61,717 nucleotides of DNA from Xanthobacteraceae bacterium. GTDB taxonomy: Bacteria > Pseudomonadota > Alphaproteobacteria > Rhizobiales > Xanthobacteraceae. Of this stretch, positions 42,730 through 51,000 are shown piece after piece; within the stretch, counting starts at the first letter, position 1; each line of letters opens with the position of its first letter. The DNA lies in assembly GCA_029266425.1 (NCBI GenBank), contig JAQSWY010000027.1:1-61717 (forward strand). The letters run 5' to 3'. The notes below the pieces were generated by a model that had not been told where the DNA came from, made no database searches, and was given only the letters and a program-made list of their open reading frames with translations. The translations under genes were made by a program, and so were the position numbers.

Positions 42730-43359
42730 CTATCGGCCTGTCATCAGCGCAACCGTCAGCGAGGCCGACTCTTCTGCTGGTGCTTCGTCCTCCTCTCCCC
42801 AGCGGGGAAAAGCCTTAAGGTCCAGATCGAACAGATCGAGGACCCGTCCGATCGTGTGCGTGACCATGTCGTCCAGCGACTGTGGACGCGAATAGAAGGC
42901 CGGAACGGGCGGCGCAACGATGCCGCCCATTTCGGTAACCGCGAGCATGCTCTTCAGATGGCCGGCATGAAGGGGAGTCTCCCGGAGCATCAGCACGAGC
43001 CGACGACGCTCTTTTAGACAGACGTCTGCCGCCCGGCTGATGAGACCGGAGGTCACGCCATGCGCGATGTCGCTCATGCTGCGCACCGAGCATGGCGCCA
43101 CGATCATTCCCATGGTTCGGAACGAGCCGCTGGAAATCGGCGCGGCGATGTCGCTCGGCGAGTAGACGACATCCGCCAGGCTGCGCAGCTCTTCCGAGGA
43201 CATGTCCGTCTCGTAGGCGCGCGTCATCTCGCCCGCCTTCGAAACCACGAGGTGGCTCTCGATCTTCAGCTCTCGAAGCGCCCTCAACAGCCGCACGCCG
43301 TAGACGATGCCGGTGGCGCCGGTGATTCCCACCACCATGCGCCGGGGTACATCCCCCAT
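42730..43359 (-). CDS. ubiX: UbiX-family flavin prenyltransferase
   Basis: 209 residues of the UbiX/Pad1 family: VVGITGATGIVYGVRLLRAL at the N-terminus, SSGSFRTMGMIVAPCSVRSMSDIAHGV in the middle and PPVPAFYSRPQSLDDMV near the end. UbiX makes prenylated FMN, the cofactor of UbiD decarboxylases. The ATG at 43359 has GAGGAAAT upstream, slightly after the stop of the small UbiD-like gene. The first flavin loop reads GATG where most members have GASG. It serves the UbiD proteins of this cluster (44935-46305), and the operon SRPBCC - UbiD-N - UbiX suggests coordinated use. Confidence 0.9.
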   Translation of the reverse strand: MGDVPRRMVVGITGATGIVYGVRLLRALRELKIESHLVVSKAGEMTRAYETDMSSEELRSLADVVYSPSDIAAPISSGSFRTMGMIVAPCSVRSMSDIAHGVTSGLISRAADVCLKERRRLVLMLRETPLHAGHLKSMLAVTEMGGIVAPPVPAFYSRPQSLDDMVTHTIGRVLDLFDLDLKAFPRWGEEDEAPAEESASLTVALMTGR

Positions 43360-43361
43360 TG

Positions 43362-43643
43362 TCAATTTCCTCGCACGATGGTGTTGCAGTTCTTGCTGAT
43401 GACGGTGTCGCGGTCGGGCATGTAGCGGAACGCCATGGCGGCGAGCACGGCCTGGTTCGAATAGGCGTTGGCGAGCACCGAGAACTTGCAGTCCTTGATC
43501 TTCTCGATCAACACCGCCTTGGTCGGATTGGCCTTGAGGGTCTTGGGAATCTGGTCAACGCGGATTTCGTCGGTGATGCGGACAAGAAATCCGGCGGCGT
43601 CCATGGCCTGCACGAAATCAAGAAGCGACTGCTGGGACGGCAT
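43362..43643 (-). CDS. Stand-alone UbiD N-terminal-domain protein
   Basis: A 93-residue protein that aligns by pattern with only the first about 75 residues of the full-length UbiD next door. SLLDFVQAMDAAGFLVRITD compares with DLRAFLSALRESGELVDITR, and the AVLIEKI...FSVLANAYSN block with ALMFKDN...FPLVGGLYGN. It lacks the prFMN-binding middle domain and the catalytic glutamates, so it cannot be a decarboxylase by itself. A proper ATG with upstream GGAG, a clean stop, and tight spacing to ubiX argue for a real gene, not a remnant. It may be a small subunit of a multi-part UbiD-type (de)carboxylase; this is inference. Confidence 0.72.
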   Translation of the reverse strand: MPSQQSLLDFVQAMDAAGFLVRITDEIRVDQIPKTLKANPTKAVLIEKIKDCKFSVLANAYSNQAVLAAMAFRYMPDRDTVISKNCNTIVRGN

Positions 43644-43665
43644 GTGGGACGGCTCCGGGCCGAGT

Positions 43666-44094
43666 TCAGGAAAAGGCCGGGTCTGACACGCCGGACTCGA
43701 CGTATTCGCGCAGATGATCCATCAGCGCGCCCCATATGGTGTTGCATTTGATGAAGTTGGCTTCGTCATGAGGCCAGCCACCATGGGTGACGCGGACCTG
43801 GGTCCGGCCATCCTGCGTCGAGACGAAGGTGAAGGTCGCCGTGGTGCCGACGGCATCGCCCGGGCCCTTGGTGCAGGTCCATAGGATATCTTCCGGATTA
43901 TCCTCGTCGACCCGCCAGGAAAATTCGGGCCGACCAGAATATTTCAAATTCCACAGCGTTCCGAGTTCGCCGCTTCCCTCAACTTGCGGAGTATTCCAAC
44001 CCCGGAGGCCCTCGGCGGTGCTTAGCGCTTTTCTTACTTTTTCTGCGTCTGCCGAGATGAAAATTTCATGCTTCAGTGAATGTGCACCAGCCAT
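43666..44094 (-). CDS. SRPBCC (START-like) domain protein, AHSA1 type
   Basis: 142 residues with the AHSA1/Bet v1-like pattern: HEIFISADAEKVRKALSTAEGLRGW at the N-terminus, then strands ending VRVTHGGWP and a long C-terminal helix. These proteins bind hydrophobic or aromatic ligands; a few act as cyclases or hydrolases. GGGAGG lies seven bases before the ATG. It heads the short operon to UbiD-N and UbiX, 22 bp before the UbiD-N start, so a role in binding the aromatic substrate is plausible but unproven. Confidence 0.8.
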   Translation of the reverse strand: MAGAHSLKHEIFISADAEKVRKALSTAEGLRGWNTPQVEGSGELGTLWNLKYSGRPEFSWRVDEDNPEDILWTCTKGPGDAVGTTATFTFVSTQDGRTQVRVTHGGWPHDEANFIKCNTIWGALMDHLREYVESGVSDPAFS

Positions 44095-44248
44095 TTAGGC
44101 CTCCCTCTAGGTGGCGAGATACTGATCCGAATGATGCGCGCAAGGCAAGTACTCTGGCCAGCCGCGAACAAACTGTATCGTTAATCGTCCTTGGCCCGGC
44201 CCCGGGCGAGAGCAGTCGCGCAGACGGGAAAGACTACAACTACTGTTA

Positions 44249-44898
44249 TCAAAAGCGACCGAGCGCACGTTCTACGCCTCGCTGTCGATGCGCCGTGCGG
44301 CGAGATTCGCGAGGATTGCCGACCATGATCGCCGCGAGAGCAATCACAGCTCCGAGCCCGGCCTCGACCAGATGCTCGAGCAATGGCGGCGACCAGGGCA
44401 GATTGCGGCCAAGATTGCTCATGCCGATTGCCAGTGGCGTGATGAAGAGAAGGGCAACCCCGTAGCTGCGGGCCATGAAAAGCTCCGCCACAGCCTGACA
44501 TAGTACAATAATGATGATGAGCCCGAGCGGACCGGGCTCCTTTGCAAACAACACTGCGCCGATGCCCATCCCATGACGGTTCCGAGCGTTCCTGCCGCCA
44601 CGACCACGACCGCGAGGAGGACGGGTAGCAGCCACTCCGGCCCTTGTGCCGCGGAAGAGATCGCGGCGAGGGCGAGGGTGGCGACGAGTGCGACGCCAAC
44701 CACGACCTGCGTCTCGACGCGGCGCTGCACGGTCTTGCTATGACCATAGAGCGAGGTCAGCGCGCCGAACGCCGCATAGACGGCAAAGTGAACATGCCCC
44801 GAAGCGTAGATCGCCAGGAGAGGCAGACCTACCGAGGCGCCGTCGCGAAGTGCGGCTCGAAGATGAGATGTCTTTACCTTGAAAGAAAAGCTGCGCAT
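44249..44898 (-). pseudogene. FUSC-like aromatic acid exporter protein, frameshifted
   Basis: The N-terminal half (GASVGLPLLAIYASGHVHFAVYAAFGALTSLYGHS) and the C-terminal half (ELFMARSYGVALLFITPLAIGM) are those of a half-length FUSC/ArAE membrane protein, but in different frames. The break is near 44565-44572, where the minus strand carries two GGG runs; one extra G in either would rejoin the halves into about 216 residues. It is the gene before the SRPBCC-UbiD-UbiX operon on the same strand and divergent from ubiD with only 36 bp between. An exporter for aromatic acids would suit the cluster. As read, the gene is broken. Confidence 0.75.
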
Positions 44899-44934
44899 TA
44901 ATCACGGATCGGCGGGCGGTAAGAACGGTGGACC

Positions 44935-46305
44935 ATGCCTTACAAAGACCTTCGAGCTTTCCTTTCGGCCCTACGGGAATCCGGCGAACTCGTCGATATT
45001 ACACGGCCCATTGCCTTGCAGTATGACGTTGCCAAAGCTCTCGCCAAGACTAGCGCGTGCGACGGGCCGGCGCTGATGTTCAAGGACAATGGCACAGTAT
45101 TTCCACTGGTCGGAGGTCTGTACGGCAATCGCAGACGTGCTCTGATCGCCTTCGAGGCGACCGACGAAACCATCCACGAGCGCGTGACCAAGGCCATCGA
45201 CAATCCCATCGGCCCAGTCGACTTTGCCGGTCCGGCGCCCTGCCAGGAGACCGTGCTCACCGGGGACGAGGTCGACCTTACCAAACTCCCGGTGCCGACT
45301 TACAGCCCCAAGGATGGCGGGCCCTACATCACCGCCGGGATCGTGGTCTCGGAAGATCCTGACACCGGCATTCCGGACATCGGCAATTACCGTTTCCAGC
45401 TTCACGATTCGAAAGTGCTTGGAGTGTGGGCCGCACCGAGCCACCGCTTCGGCAAGAACATGGCGAAGGCCATCCAGCGCAAGGTTCCGCTGCACGGGGC
45501 GATCGTTATCGGCGTCGATCCCATGACGGCGTTTTCCTGCCAGGTTCAGTCTGGCGATGCGACGAACGACTGGTTTGTCGCTGGCGGATTGCGCGGCGCG
45601 CCGGTCGAACTAACCAAGGCGGTGACCAGCACGCTCAAGGTGCCCGCGCATGCGGAATTCATCATCGAATTCGTGGTGGATGCAGACGATCAGCGCGACG
45701 AGGGCCCGCTCGGCGAATATACCGGCTACTACACGCCGGTCTCGCCCAAGCCGACCGCCAAGGTCACGGCGATCACCCACCGCAAGGATGCGATCTTCCA
45801 GGGCCTGCTGACCGGCAAGCCGATCACCGAAAATCACGTCCTGAAGCAGATCCCGTTCGAGGCGTCGATGCTGCGCCAGCTTCAGGCGCAGTTCCCCAGC
45901 ATTTCCGACCTGTCGATCACCAGTTCCGGCGGCGTGCAGGTCTATTTCGTGATCGCTATGACGCCGCGCTATGAGGGCGAAGCGCGGCAGGCGATCCTGG
46001 CGGCCATGGCCTCGAACCTTCATCCGAAATGGGTCGTGGCCGTGGATCCCGACATCGACATCCGCAGGTCGTCGGAAGTCGAGTGGGCGATGTCGTTCCG
46101 GGTAAAGCCGCGCGAGGATGTGTTCGTCGTCGACCGCACGGCGGCAGCGCCGCTCGATCCCTATACCGACGGCGGTTATTCGTCTTCCGTCGGCATCGAC
46201 GCCACGCGCCCGTTCGGGGCGGAATTCCCCGACGTCTCCGAAGTGCCGGACTGGCGATCGTTCGATCTACCCGAAATCAACCAAAATAAGAGATCGAGCA
46301 ACTGA
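44935..46305 (+). CDS. UbiD-family prFMN-dependent decarboxylase
   Basis: 456 residues, the size of UbiD/Fdc-type enzymes. It opens DLRAFLSALRESGELVDI and has the HSHRF-like GVWAAPSHRFGKNMAKAI, a cofactor-site glutamate in DEGPLGEYTGYYTPV (about residue 262) and the C-terminal segment SSSVGIDATRPFG. These enzymes decarboxylate or carboxylate aromatic and unsaturated acids using prenyl-FMN made by UbiX. The ATG has a purine-rich but weak ribosome site and begins 36 bp from the divergent FUSC-like start. The substrate is unknown; the neighbouring resorcylate-decarboxylase-like gene points to hydroxybenzoates. Confidence 0.9.
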   Translation: MPYKDLRAFLSALRESGELVDITRPIALQYDVAKALAKTSACDGPALMFKDNGTVFPLVGGLYGNRRRALIAFEATDETIHERVTKAIDNPIGPVDFAGPAPCQETVLTGDEVDLTKLPVPTYSPKDGGPYITAGIVVSEDPDTGIPDIGNYRFQLHDSKVLGVWAAPSHRFGKNMAKAIQRKVPLHGAIVIGVDPMTAFSCQVQSGDATNDWFVAGGLRGAPVELTKAVTSTLKVPAHAEFIIEFVVDADDQRDEGPLGEYTGYYTPVSPKPTAKVTAITHRKDAIFQGLLTGKPITENHVLKQIPFEASMLRQLQAQFPSISDLSITSSGGVQVYFVIAMTPRYEGEARQAILAAMASNLHPKWVVAVDPDIDIRRSSEVEWAMSFRVKPREDVFVVDRTAAAPLDPYTDGGYSSSVGIDATRPFGAEFPDVSEVPDWRSFDLPEINQNKRSSN

Positions 46306-46394
46306 ATTATTCAGATCGATGACTATCCGGGTTAGGGTTGCGTTCGAAGCTGGCGGATTTCGGTCGTACGACGGGCATCAGGGATAATCATGCA

Positions 46395-46775
46395 ATGATA
46401 GCCGGACGCAAAACCTCATATGTCTTTTCGAGGCTTGCCATATTCTGCGCTCTACTCAGCGTTGAGGTGATGCTGGGCGGCATACCCGCACGGGCTCAGA
46501 GCTGGGAGAAGTGTGTCGAGGCCATCGCGACTACGCAGCAAGAGCTGAAGCAAGTGGAGCCGAAAACCGCTCAGCCGCAAACGCAGCAACAGTCTATCGC
46601 CGCGCAGGACTCCCATGAACCGACGCCAGGCTCCCTGGCGGCCGCTGGTCTCGAGGCGCCGGTCTCGGGACCCGCAGGAGCTCTGAACGAGGCGCAAAAC
46701 CTGCAGGCGGCCGGAGACGAAGCTGGCTGCATGCGGGCGGTTGCCAAGGCACGCTCGCTTGCAGGGCTGAAGTAA
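46395..46775 (+). CDS. Secreted hypothetical protein
   Basis: A 126-residue protein that I do not recognise. The first about 34 residues form a Sec signal peptide with a hydrophobic core (FSRLAIFCALLSVEVML) and a likely cleavage after ARA-QS. The mature part is short, glutamine- and alanine-rich in the middle, and has two cysteines (SWEKC and AGCMRAVAKA) that could form a disulfide in the periplasm. The ATG at 46395 has only a weak upstream AGGGA; a longer TTG-started version from 46338 would bury the signal peptide. It follows ubiD by 89 bp. Confidence 0.55.
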   Translation: MIAGRKTSYVFSRLAIFCALLSVEVMLGGIPARAQSWEKCVEAIATTQQELKQVEPKTAQPQTQQQSIAAQDSHEPTPGSLAAAGLEAPVSGPAGALNEAQNLQAAGDEAGCMRAVAKARSLAGLK

Positions 46776-46787
46776 GCCGGGGACAGC

Positions 46788-47261
46788 CTATTCCCCGGCC
46801 GAGAACAAGCGCGGATCAAGGCTGAAGGGATCGGCTGCAGTGATCGTGATTCTGCCGGCAGCGGGATGGCGATGATTGATCAGGACATTGACGTCGGGCG
46901 AGCCGTCGATCGGCACGATGGCCGACGGCACGCGGAGCAACGGCGCATTGAGGGAGCGGTGCCAATCGTCGCCACGCTGCTGCGTCAATGCTTCCTGACG
47001 GCGCCAGTCGGCCGGCAGTTCGGCGAGCGCGACGGCGTCCATGCCGAGTTCGTCGGGCACGTCGTATTGCATCATCACGAGGTCGGGCAGAAGAGCCGGA
47101 TCCTCGACGTGAACGAGCTTTTCCAGCACGCACAATGACGGTGAGGTCGCGCAGTAGGTGACTGCGTGTCCAACGGTATTCCAGCGACCATCGAAGAGCA
47201 GGCCATAGCCGCCGTCGAACGCCTGCGCGTGCGGCCGGCCCGACAAACGCCAGAGGATCAT
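46788..47261 (-). CDS. RES-domain toxin (NAD+-degrading type)
   Basis: 157 residues of the RES family, toxins of the MbcT/ParT type that deplete NAD+ or modify cell targets. Expected motif residues are visible: R5 (WRLS), GRW near 25, Y36, E47 (LEKLVH), S113 (VPSAIVP) and the terminal NVLINHRHP. The ATG overlaps the antitoxin stop by one base (TGATG), the usual antitoxin-first layout with coupled translation. The domain is complete, so it is probably active. It should be neutralised by the protein at 47261-47698. Confidence 0.9.
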   Translation of the reverse strand: MILWRLSGRPHAQAFDGGYGLLFDGRWNTVGHAVTYCATSPSLCVLEKLVHVEDPALLPDLVMMQYDVPDELGMDAVALAELPADWRRQEALTQQRGDDWHRSLNAPLLRVPSAIVPIDGSPDVNVLINHRHPAAGRITITAADPFSLDPRLFSAGE

Positions 47262-47698
47262 CAGGCGGCAGCACCCCAGGCGATCTTGCCGAGAATGGTC
47301 TCGATGACGCGGGCGCCGGCCTCCGTCTGGGCGACGTCGAGAGGTGTCTCGCCCCCGAGTTCAGCAAGCTGGCGGCGAAGCCAGCTATTGGCCTTCTCCT
47401 TGGTACCGAACGTCTCTTCCGCAACGGTCTGGATCCGTACCAGACGGACGGCGCGATCGGATTCCTCAACCGTGAGCGGCTGATTCCTGTCGGCCCGGTG
47501 GCGTCGCGTTCGCTGCGGAATGACGAAACGTTCGATTTCCTGGTCGGTGAGCCCGGCCAGCGATAGCCCTTTCAAAGCGGCCAGGGGCAGGCGCCGGCGC
47601 ACCGCCAATGCGAGGTCGGCCTGAGAGCGCACAACGCTTCCCAGTACGGATTGTCCGCCGAGTTTGCGAGCAACTTCCTCAACGACCATCGACATCAT
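47261..47698 (-). CDS. Xre/MbcA/ParS-type antitoxin (DUF2384)
   Basis: 145 residues. The C-terminus is the MbcA/ParS toxin-binding domain (AEETFGTKEKANSWLRRQLAELGGETPLDVAQTEAGARVIETIL). The N-terminal about 60 residues form the Xre-like helical part that binds DNA. The ATG at 47698 has GAGGA five bases upstream; further Mets at 47695 and 47689 are alternatives. It is the first gene of the pair and should repress its own promoter through the repeats at 47712-47744. Confidence 0.9.
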   Translation of the reverse strand: MMSMVVEEVARKLGGQSVLGSVVRSQADLALAVRRRLPLAALKGLSLAGLTDQEIERFVIPQRTRRHRADRNQPLTVEESDRAVRLVRIQTVAEETFGTKEKANSWLRRQLAELGGETPLDVAQTEAGARVIETILGKIAWGAAA

Positions 47699-48011
47699 GC
47701 ATTCCTCTTGCGGCAATCTGCCATGAAAATAGCGGCAGTTTGCCGGAATGCAAGGGTCGGCCTCGGTGGAGCTGCCAGGCGCGAGGGCAGCAGCCGGGAT
47801 CGCGACGACGCAGAACAGCGGAACGGCTCCTTCCAAGGAGGTCACTGGCGTCGTGGCATTCCCCAGCTTTATTGCGCTTCGACGTAGCGGATTTTCTGGG
47901 TTTCATCCAGAATTGCGCTGCAACCGGAAGCGCAACTTCGGCAGCTAGCCTTGGCGCCACAAATGAAAAGATGAAGGCGCCCACCGCGGGTCAGACGAGG
48001 GGGATCATTCG
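47699..48011. other. 313-bp divergent region between antitoxin and the MurF fusion gene
   Basis: Besides the paired dyads at 47712-47744, it holds TTGCGC/GCGCAA with an 11-nt loop (47913-47935). A strong ribosome site GAGGGGGAT precedes the ATG at 48012. No gene of its own is convincing. It is also where the sequence returns to high GC. Confidence 0.6.
47712..47744. promoter_or_regulatory. Paired palindromic sites upstream of the antitoxin
   Basis: GGCAATCTGCC (47712-47722) and GGCAGTTTGCC (47734-47744) are two 11-bp dyads of the form GGCA-N3-TGCC. They start exactly 22 bp apart, two turns of the helix, and lie 14-46 bp upstream of the antitoxin ATG. Such paired sites suit cooperative binding by an Xre-type antitoxin dimer and autoregulation of the operon. 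Confidence 0.65.
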
Positions 48012-51000
48012 ATGGACTTCGGCACGCGGCTCGATAGCGTCAGGAAAGTTGCTTCGAAACTCCAGACAAAATTGGCGGTGCCATACCCCGCGTTCACTCT
48101 CTTCTTTTCGGTAAGCGACGGGGCCGAGCGGGCGCACGTGGTCCATGCCACCGGCGCCTCCTTCGATGCGGCATGGCAGAAGGGCGCGTCCGATGTGCGC
48201 CTTCTCATGACGCGGCGCCGTCTCGAAGGACGGTGGTTGCGCGTCGACTGGGCCACGGGCGTCGAGGCCATGAGCATCGCCACGCTGAAGACCTGCCTCG
48301 CCGGCACGAAACGCAATTATTTCCGTCTCGGCCTCGCCTTCGATCCGGAATTCCGCACCGCCTTCCTCGAGCAGGAACTGAACGCCAATGCCATGCTCTA
48401 TGGCGGCAACACCATCGAGCACGCGGTGCTGAACGAGCCGAACGTCATGGTCTATGCCGCGCGCCGGTTCGGTCGCAAACTGACGATCGACGTCTCCGAC
48501 GAGAAGGAGGTGTTCGTCCTCTCGAGCCGCGGCCTGTTCTGCGACGAGAAGGGCACGATCCACGAGCTCCACGGCTCCGGCCTCGATGCGGGGCGCAGAC
48601 GGATCGAGCGCCTCACGCATGAGGATGTCCGCTCGCTCGTCGATGAGGGCTCGCGCTACCTCTCTCGCCAGGTGAATGCCGATGGCTCCTTCGTCTATGG
48701 CTATCACCCCTGTTTCGACCGCCGCATCGACACCTACAACACGCTGCGCCACGCCAGCACGACCTACGCCATGATCGAGGCGTGGGAGGTGACCCGCGAT
48801 GCCGGCCTGAAGCAGGCTATCGACCGGGCCCTCGCGCATCTCGGAACGCTGATCCGAGAGGTCGCGCTGCCCGACGGCCGCGAGGGCGCCTTCCTCGTCG
48901 ATCTCGGCGGCGAGATAAAGCTGGGCGGCAATGCCGTCGCGGTCCTCGCCCTCGCCAAATATTCCGAGGTCGCCGGAACGGTCGAGTTCCTGCCGCTTCT
49001 GGAGAAGCTCGCTTCCGGCATCCTCGTCATGCAGGACGCGAAGAGCGGCGCCTTCTCACATGTGCTGAACTTCCCGGACCTGTCGGTCAAGGCACCTCAT
49101 CGCACCATCTATTATGAGGGCGAAGCCGCCTTCGGGTTGATGCGCCTCTACAGGCTCACCCGCGATCCGCGCTGGTTGGCTGCGGTCGAAAAGGCCTTCG
49201 CGCACTTCATCGCCAACGACTATGCGCGGCATCACGACCATTGGCTGAGCTATTGCGTCAATGAGCTGACGCTCTACCGGCCGGAGGAGCGCTATTTCCG
49301 CTTCGGCATCGAGAACTTCAAAGGCTATCTCGATTTCGTGCTCAGCCGGATCACCACTTTCCCGACGCTGCTCGAACTGATGATGGCGGCGCGCCAGATG
49401 CTCAGCCGCATCGACACGCTTCCCGCCTGCCGGCATCTGCTGGCGGACGTCGATCTGCCGAAGTTCCGCGAGGCGCTGGAATTCCGCGCCCACTATCTGC
49501 TCAACGGCCATTTCTGGCCGGAGACGGCGATGTATTTCCGTGCGCCGGAACGGATCGCCGGCTCCTTCTTCATCCGCCATCACGGCTTTCGCGTCCGCAT
49601 CGACGATGTGGAGCATTATCTTTCGGGCCTCGCTGCTTATCTCGGATATCTCGATGTCCGTGCCGAGTTCGAGCGCATCACCGCTCCGGAGCCGAGCATC
49701 GTGGCCACCCCGGAAGCGGCCGCGCCCGGCTGGACGGCGGCCGAGCTCGCACAGGCGACCGGCGGCAGTTGGATCGTGGCACCGCCGGAAGGCTGGTCGG
49801 CGACGGGCCTCTGCATCTATGCCCCCGCGATGCAGCCCGGGCACATGGTCGCGGTGCGCCAGGGCGAAGGCGGACGGGGCGTGCTGCCGCTGATCGTGCA
49901 GCGCATGAAGAGCCCCATTGCCGGCGTGATGGTGACCGAGGCCGATCCGCTGCCCGTCCCCGGAGCTCCGACGCTCCTCGTGCCGGAGATGGGAGAGGTG
50001 ATCCTCGCAATGGGCGATTATGCCCGCAGCCGGATGACCGGCAAGGTGCTGGCGGTCACCGGCAGCGCCGGCAAGACCACCGCCACCGCCATGCTCGCCC
50101 ACGCGCTCGCCGCCTTCGGGCCGGTCGCGCGCAGCGCGCACAATGCCAACCTGCCGCATGGCGTCGCCTGGAATCTCGCCTCCATCCCGCGGGACATGCC
50201 CCATGTCGTGCTGGAGATCGCGATCGGGAACATGGCCCGCAGCGCGCGCATGGCGCGGCCGCATGTGGCGCTGTTCACCAATATATTGCCGGCTCATCTC
50301 GGCGCGCTCAGCACGGTCGCGGACGTGGCGCGGACCAAGGCGGCGATCTTCCGGGGCATGTCGCCCGGCGATGTCGCGGTGCTCAACCGCGACATGATGG
50401 AATGGCAGACCGTCCATGACGCCGCGCAGGCCCGGCGACTCAAGATCATCCACTATGGAACCGGTGCGGAGAGCGACGTCCGGCTTGTCGACTACATTCC
50501 CGCGGAGCAGCTTGTGGTCGCAAGCATCATGGGGCGCAGCGTGCAATACCGCATCGGCGCCGCCGGAACGCACATGGCGCTCAACAGCCTCGCCGTGCTC
50601 GCCGCGGTTGCATCGCTCGGCTTGCCGCTGGAGCCGGCGCTCGAGCAGATGCAGACCTTCTCGGCGCTCGCCGGGCGGGGCGAACTGCTCGAGATCGAGC
50701 TCGACGGCCGGCGCCTTACCGTGATCGACGACGCCTATAACGCCAATCCGGGCTCCATGCGCGCCGCGCTCGAACGCCTCGGCCAGGAAGAAGGCGGCCG
50801 CCGGCGGGTCGCCGTGCTCGGCCAGATGGCGGAGCTCGGGCCGAGCGAGAAGCAGCATCATGCCGAGCTCGCGGATTTCATCGGCGAGCGCCCGATCGAT
50901 CGGGTCCATGTGACCGGCGATCTCTACGCCGAGTTCTGGGACAGGCTGCCGGCGAAGCGGCGAGGCAGCTACCAGCCGAGCCTCGACGATCTGAAGCGGG

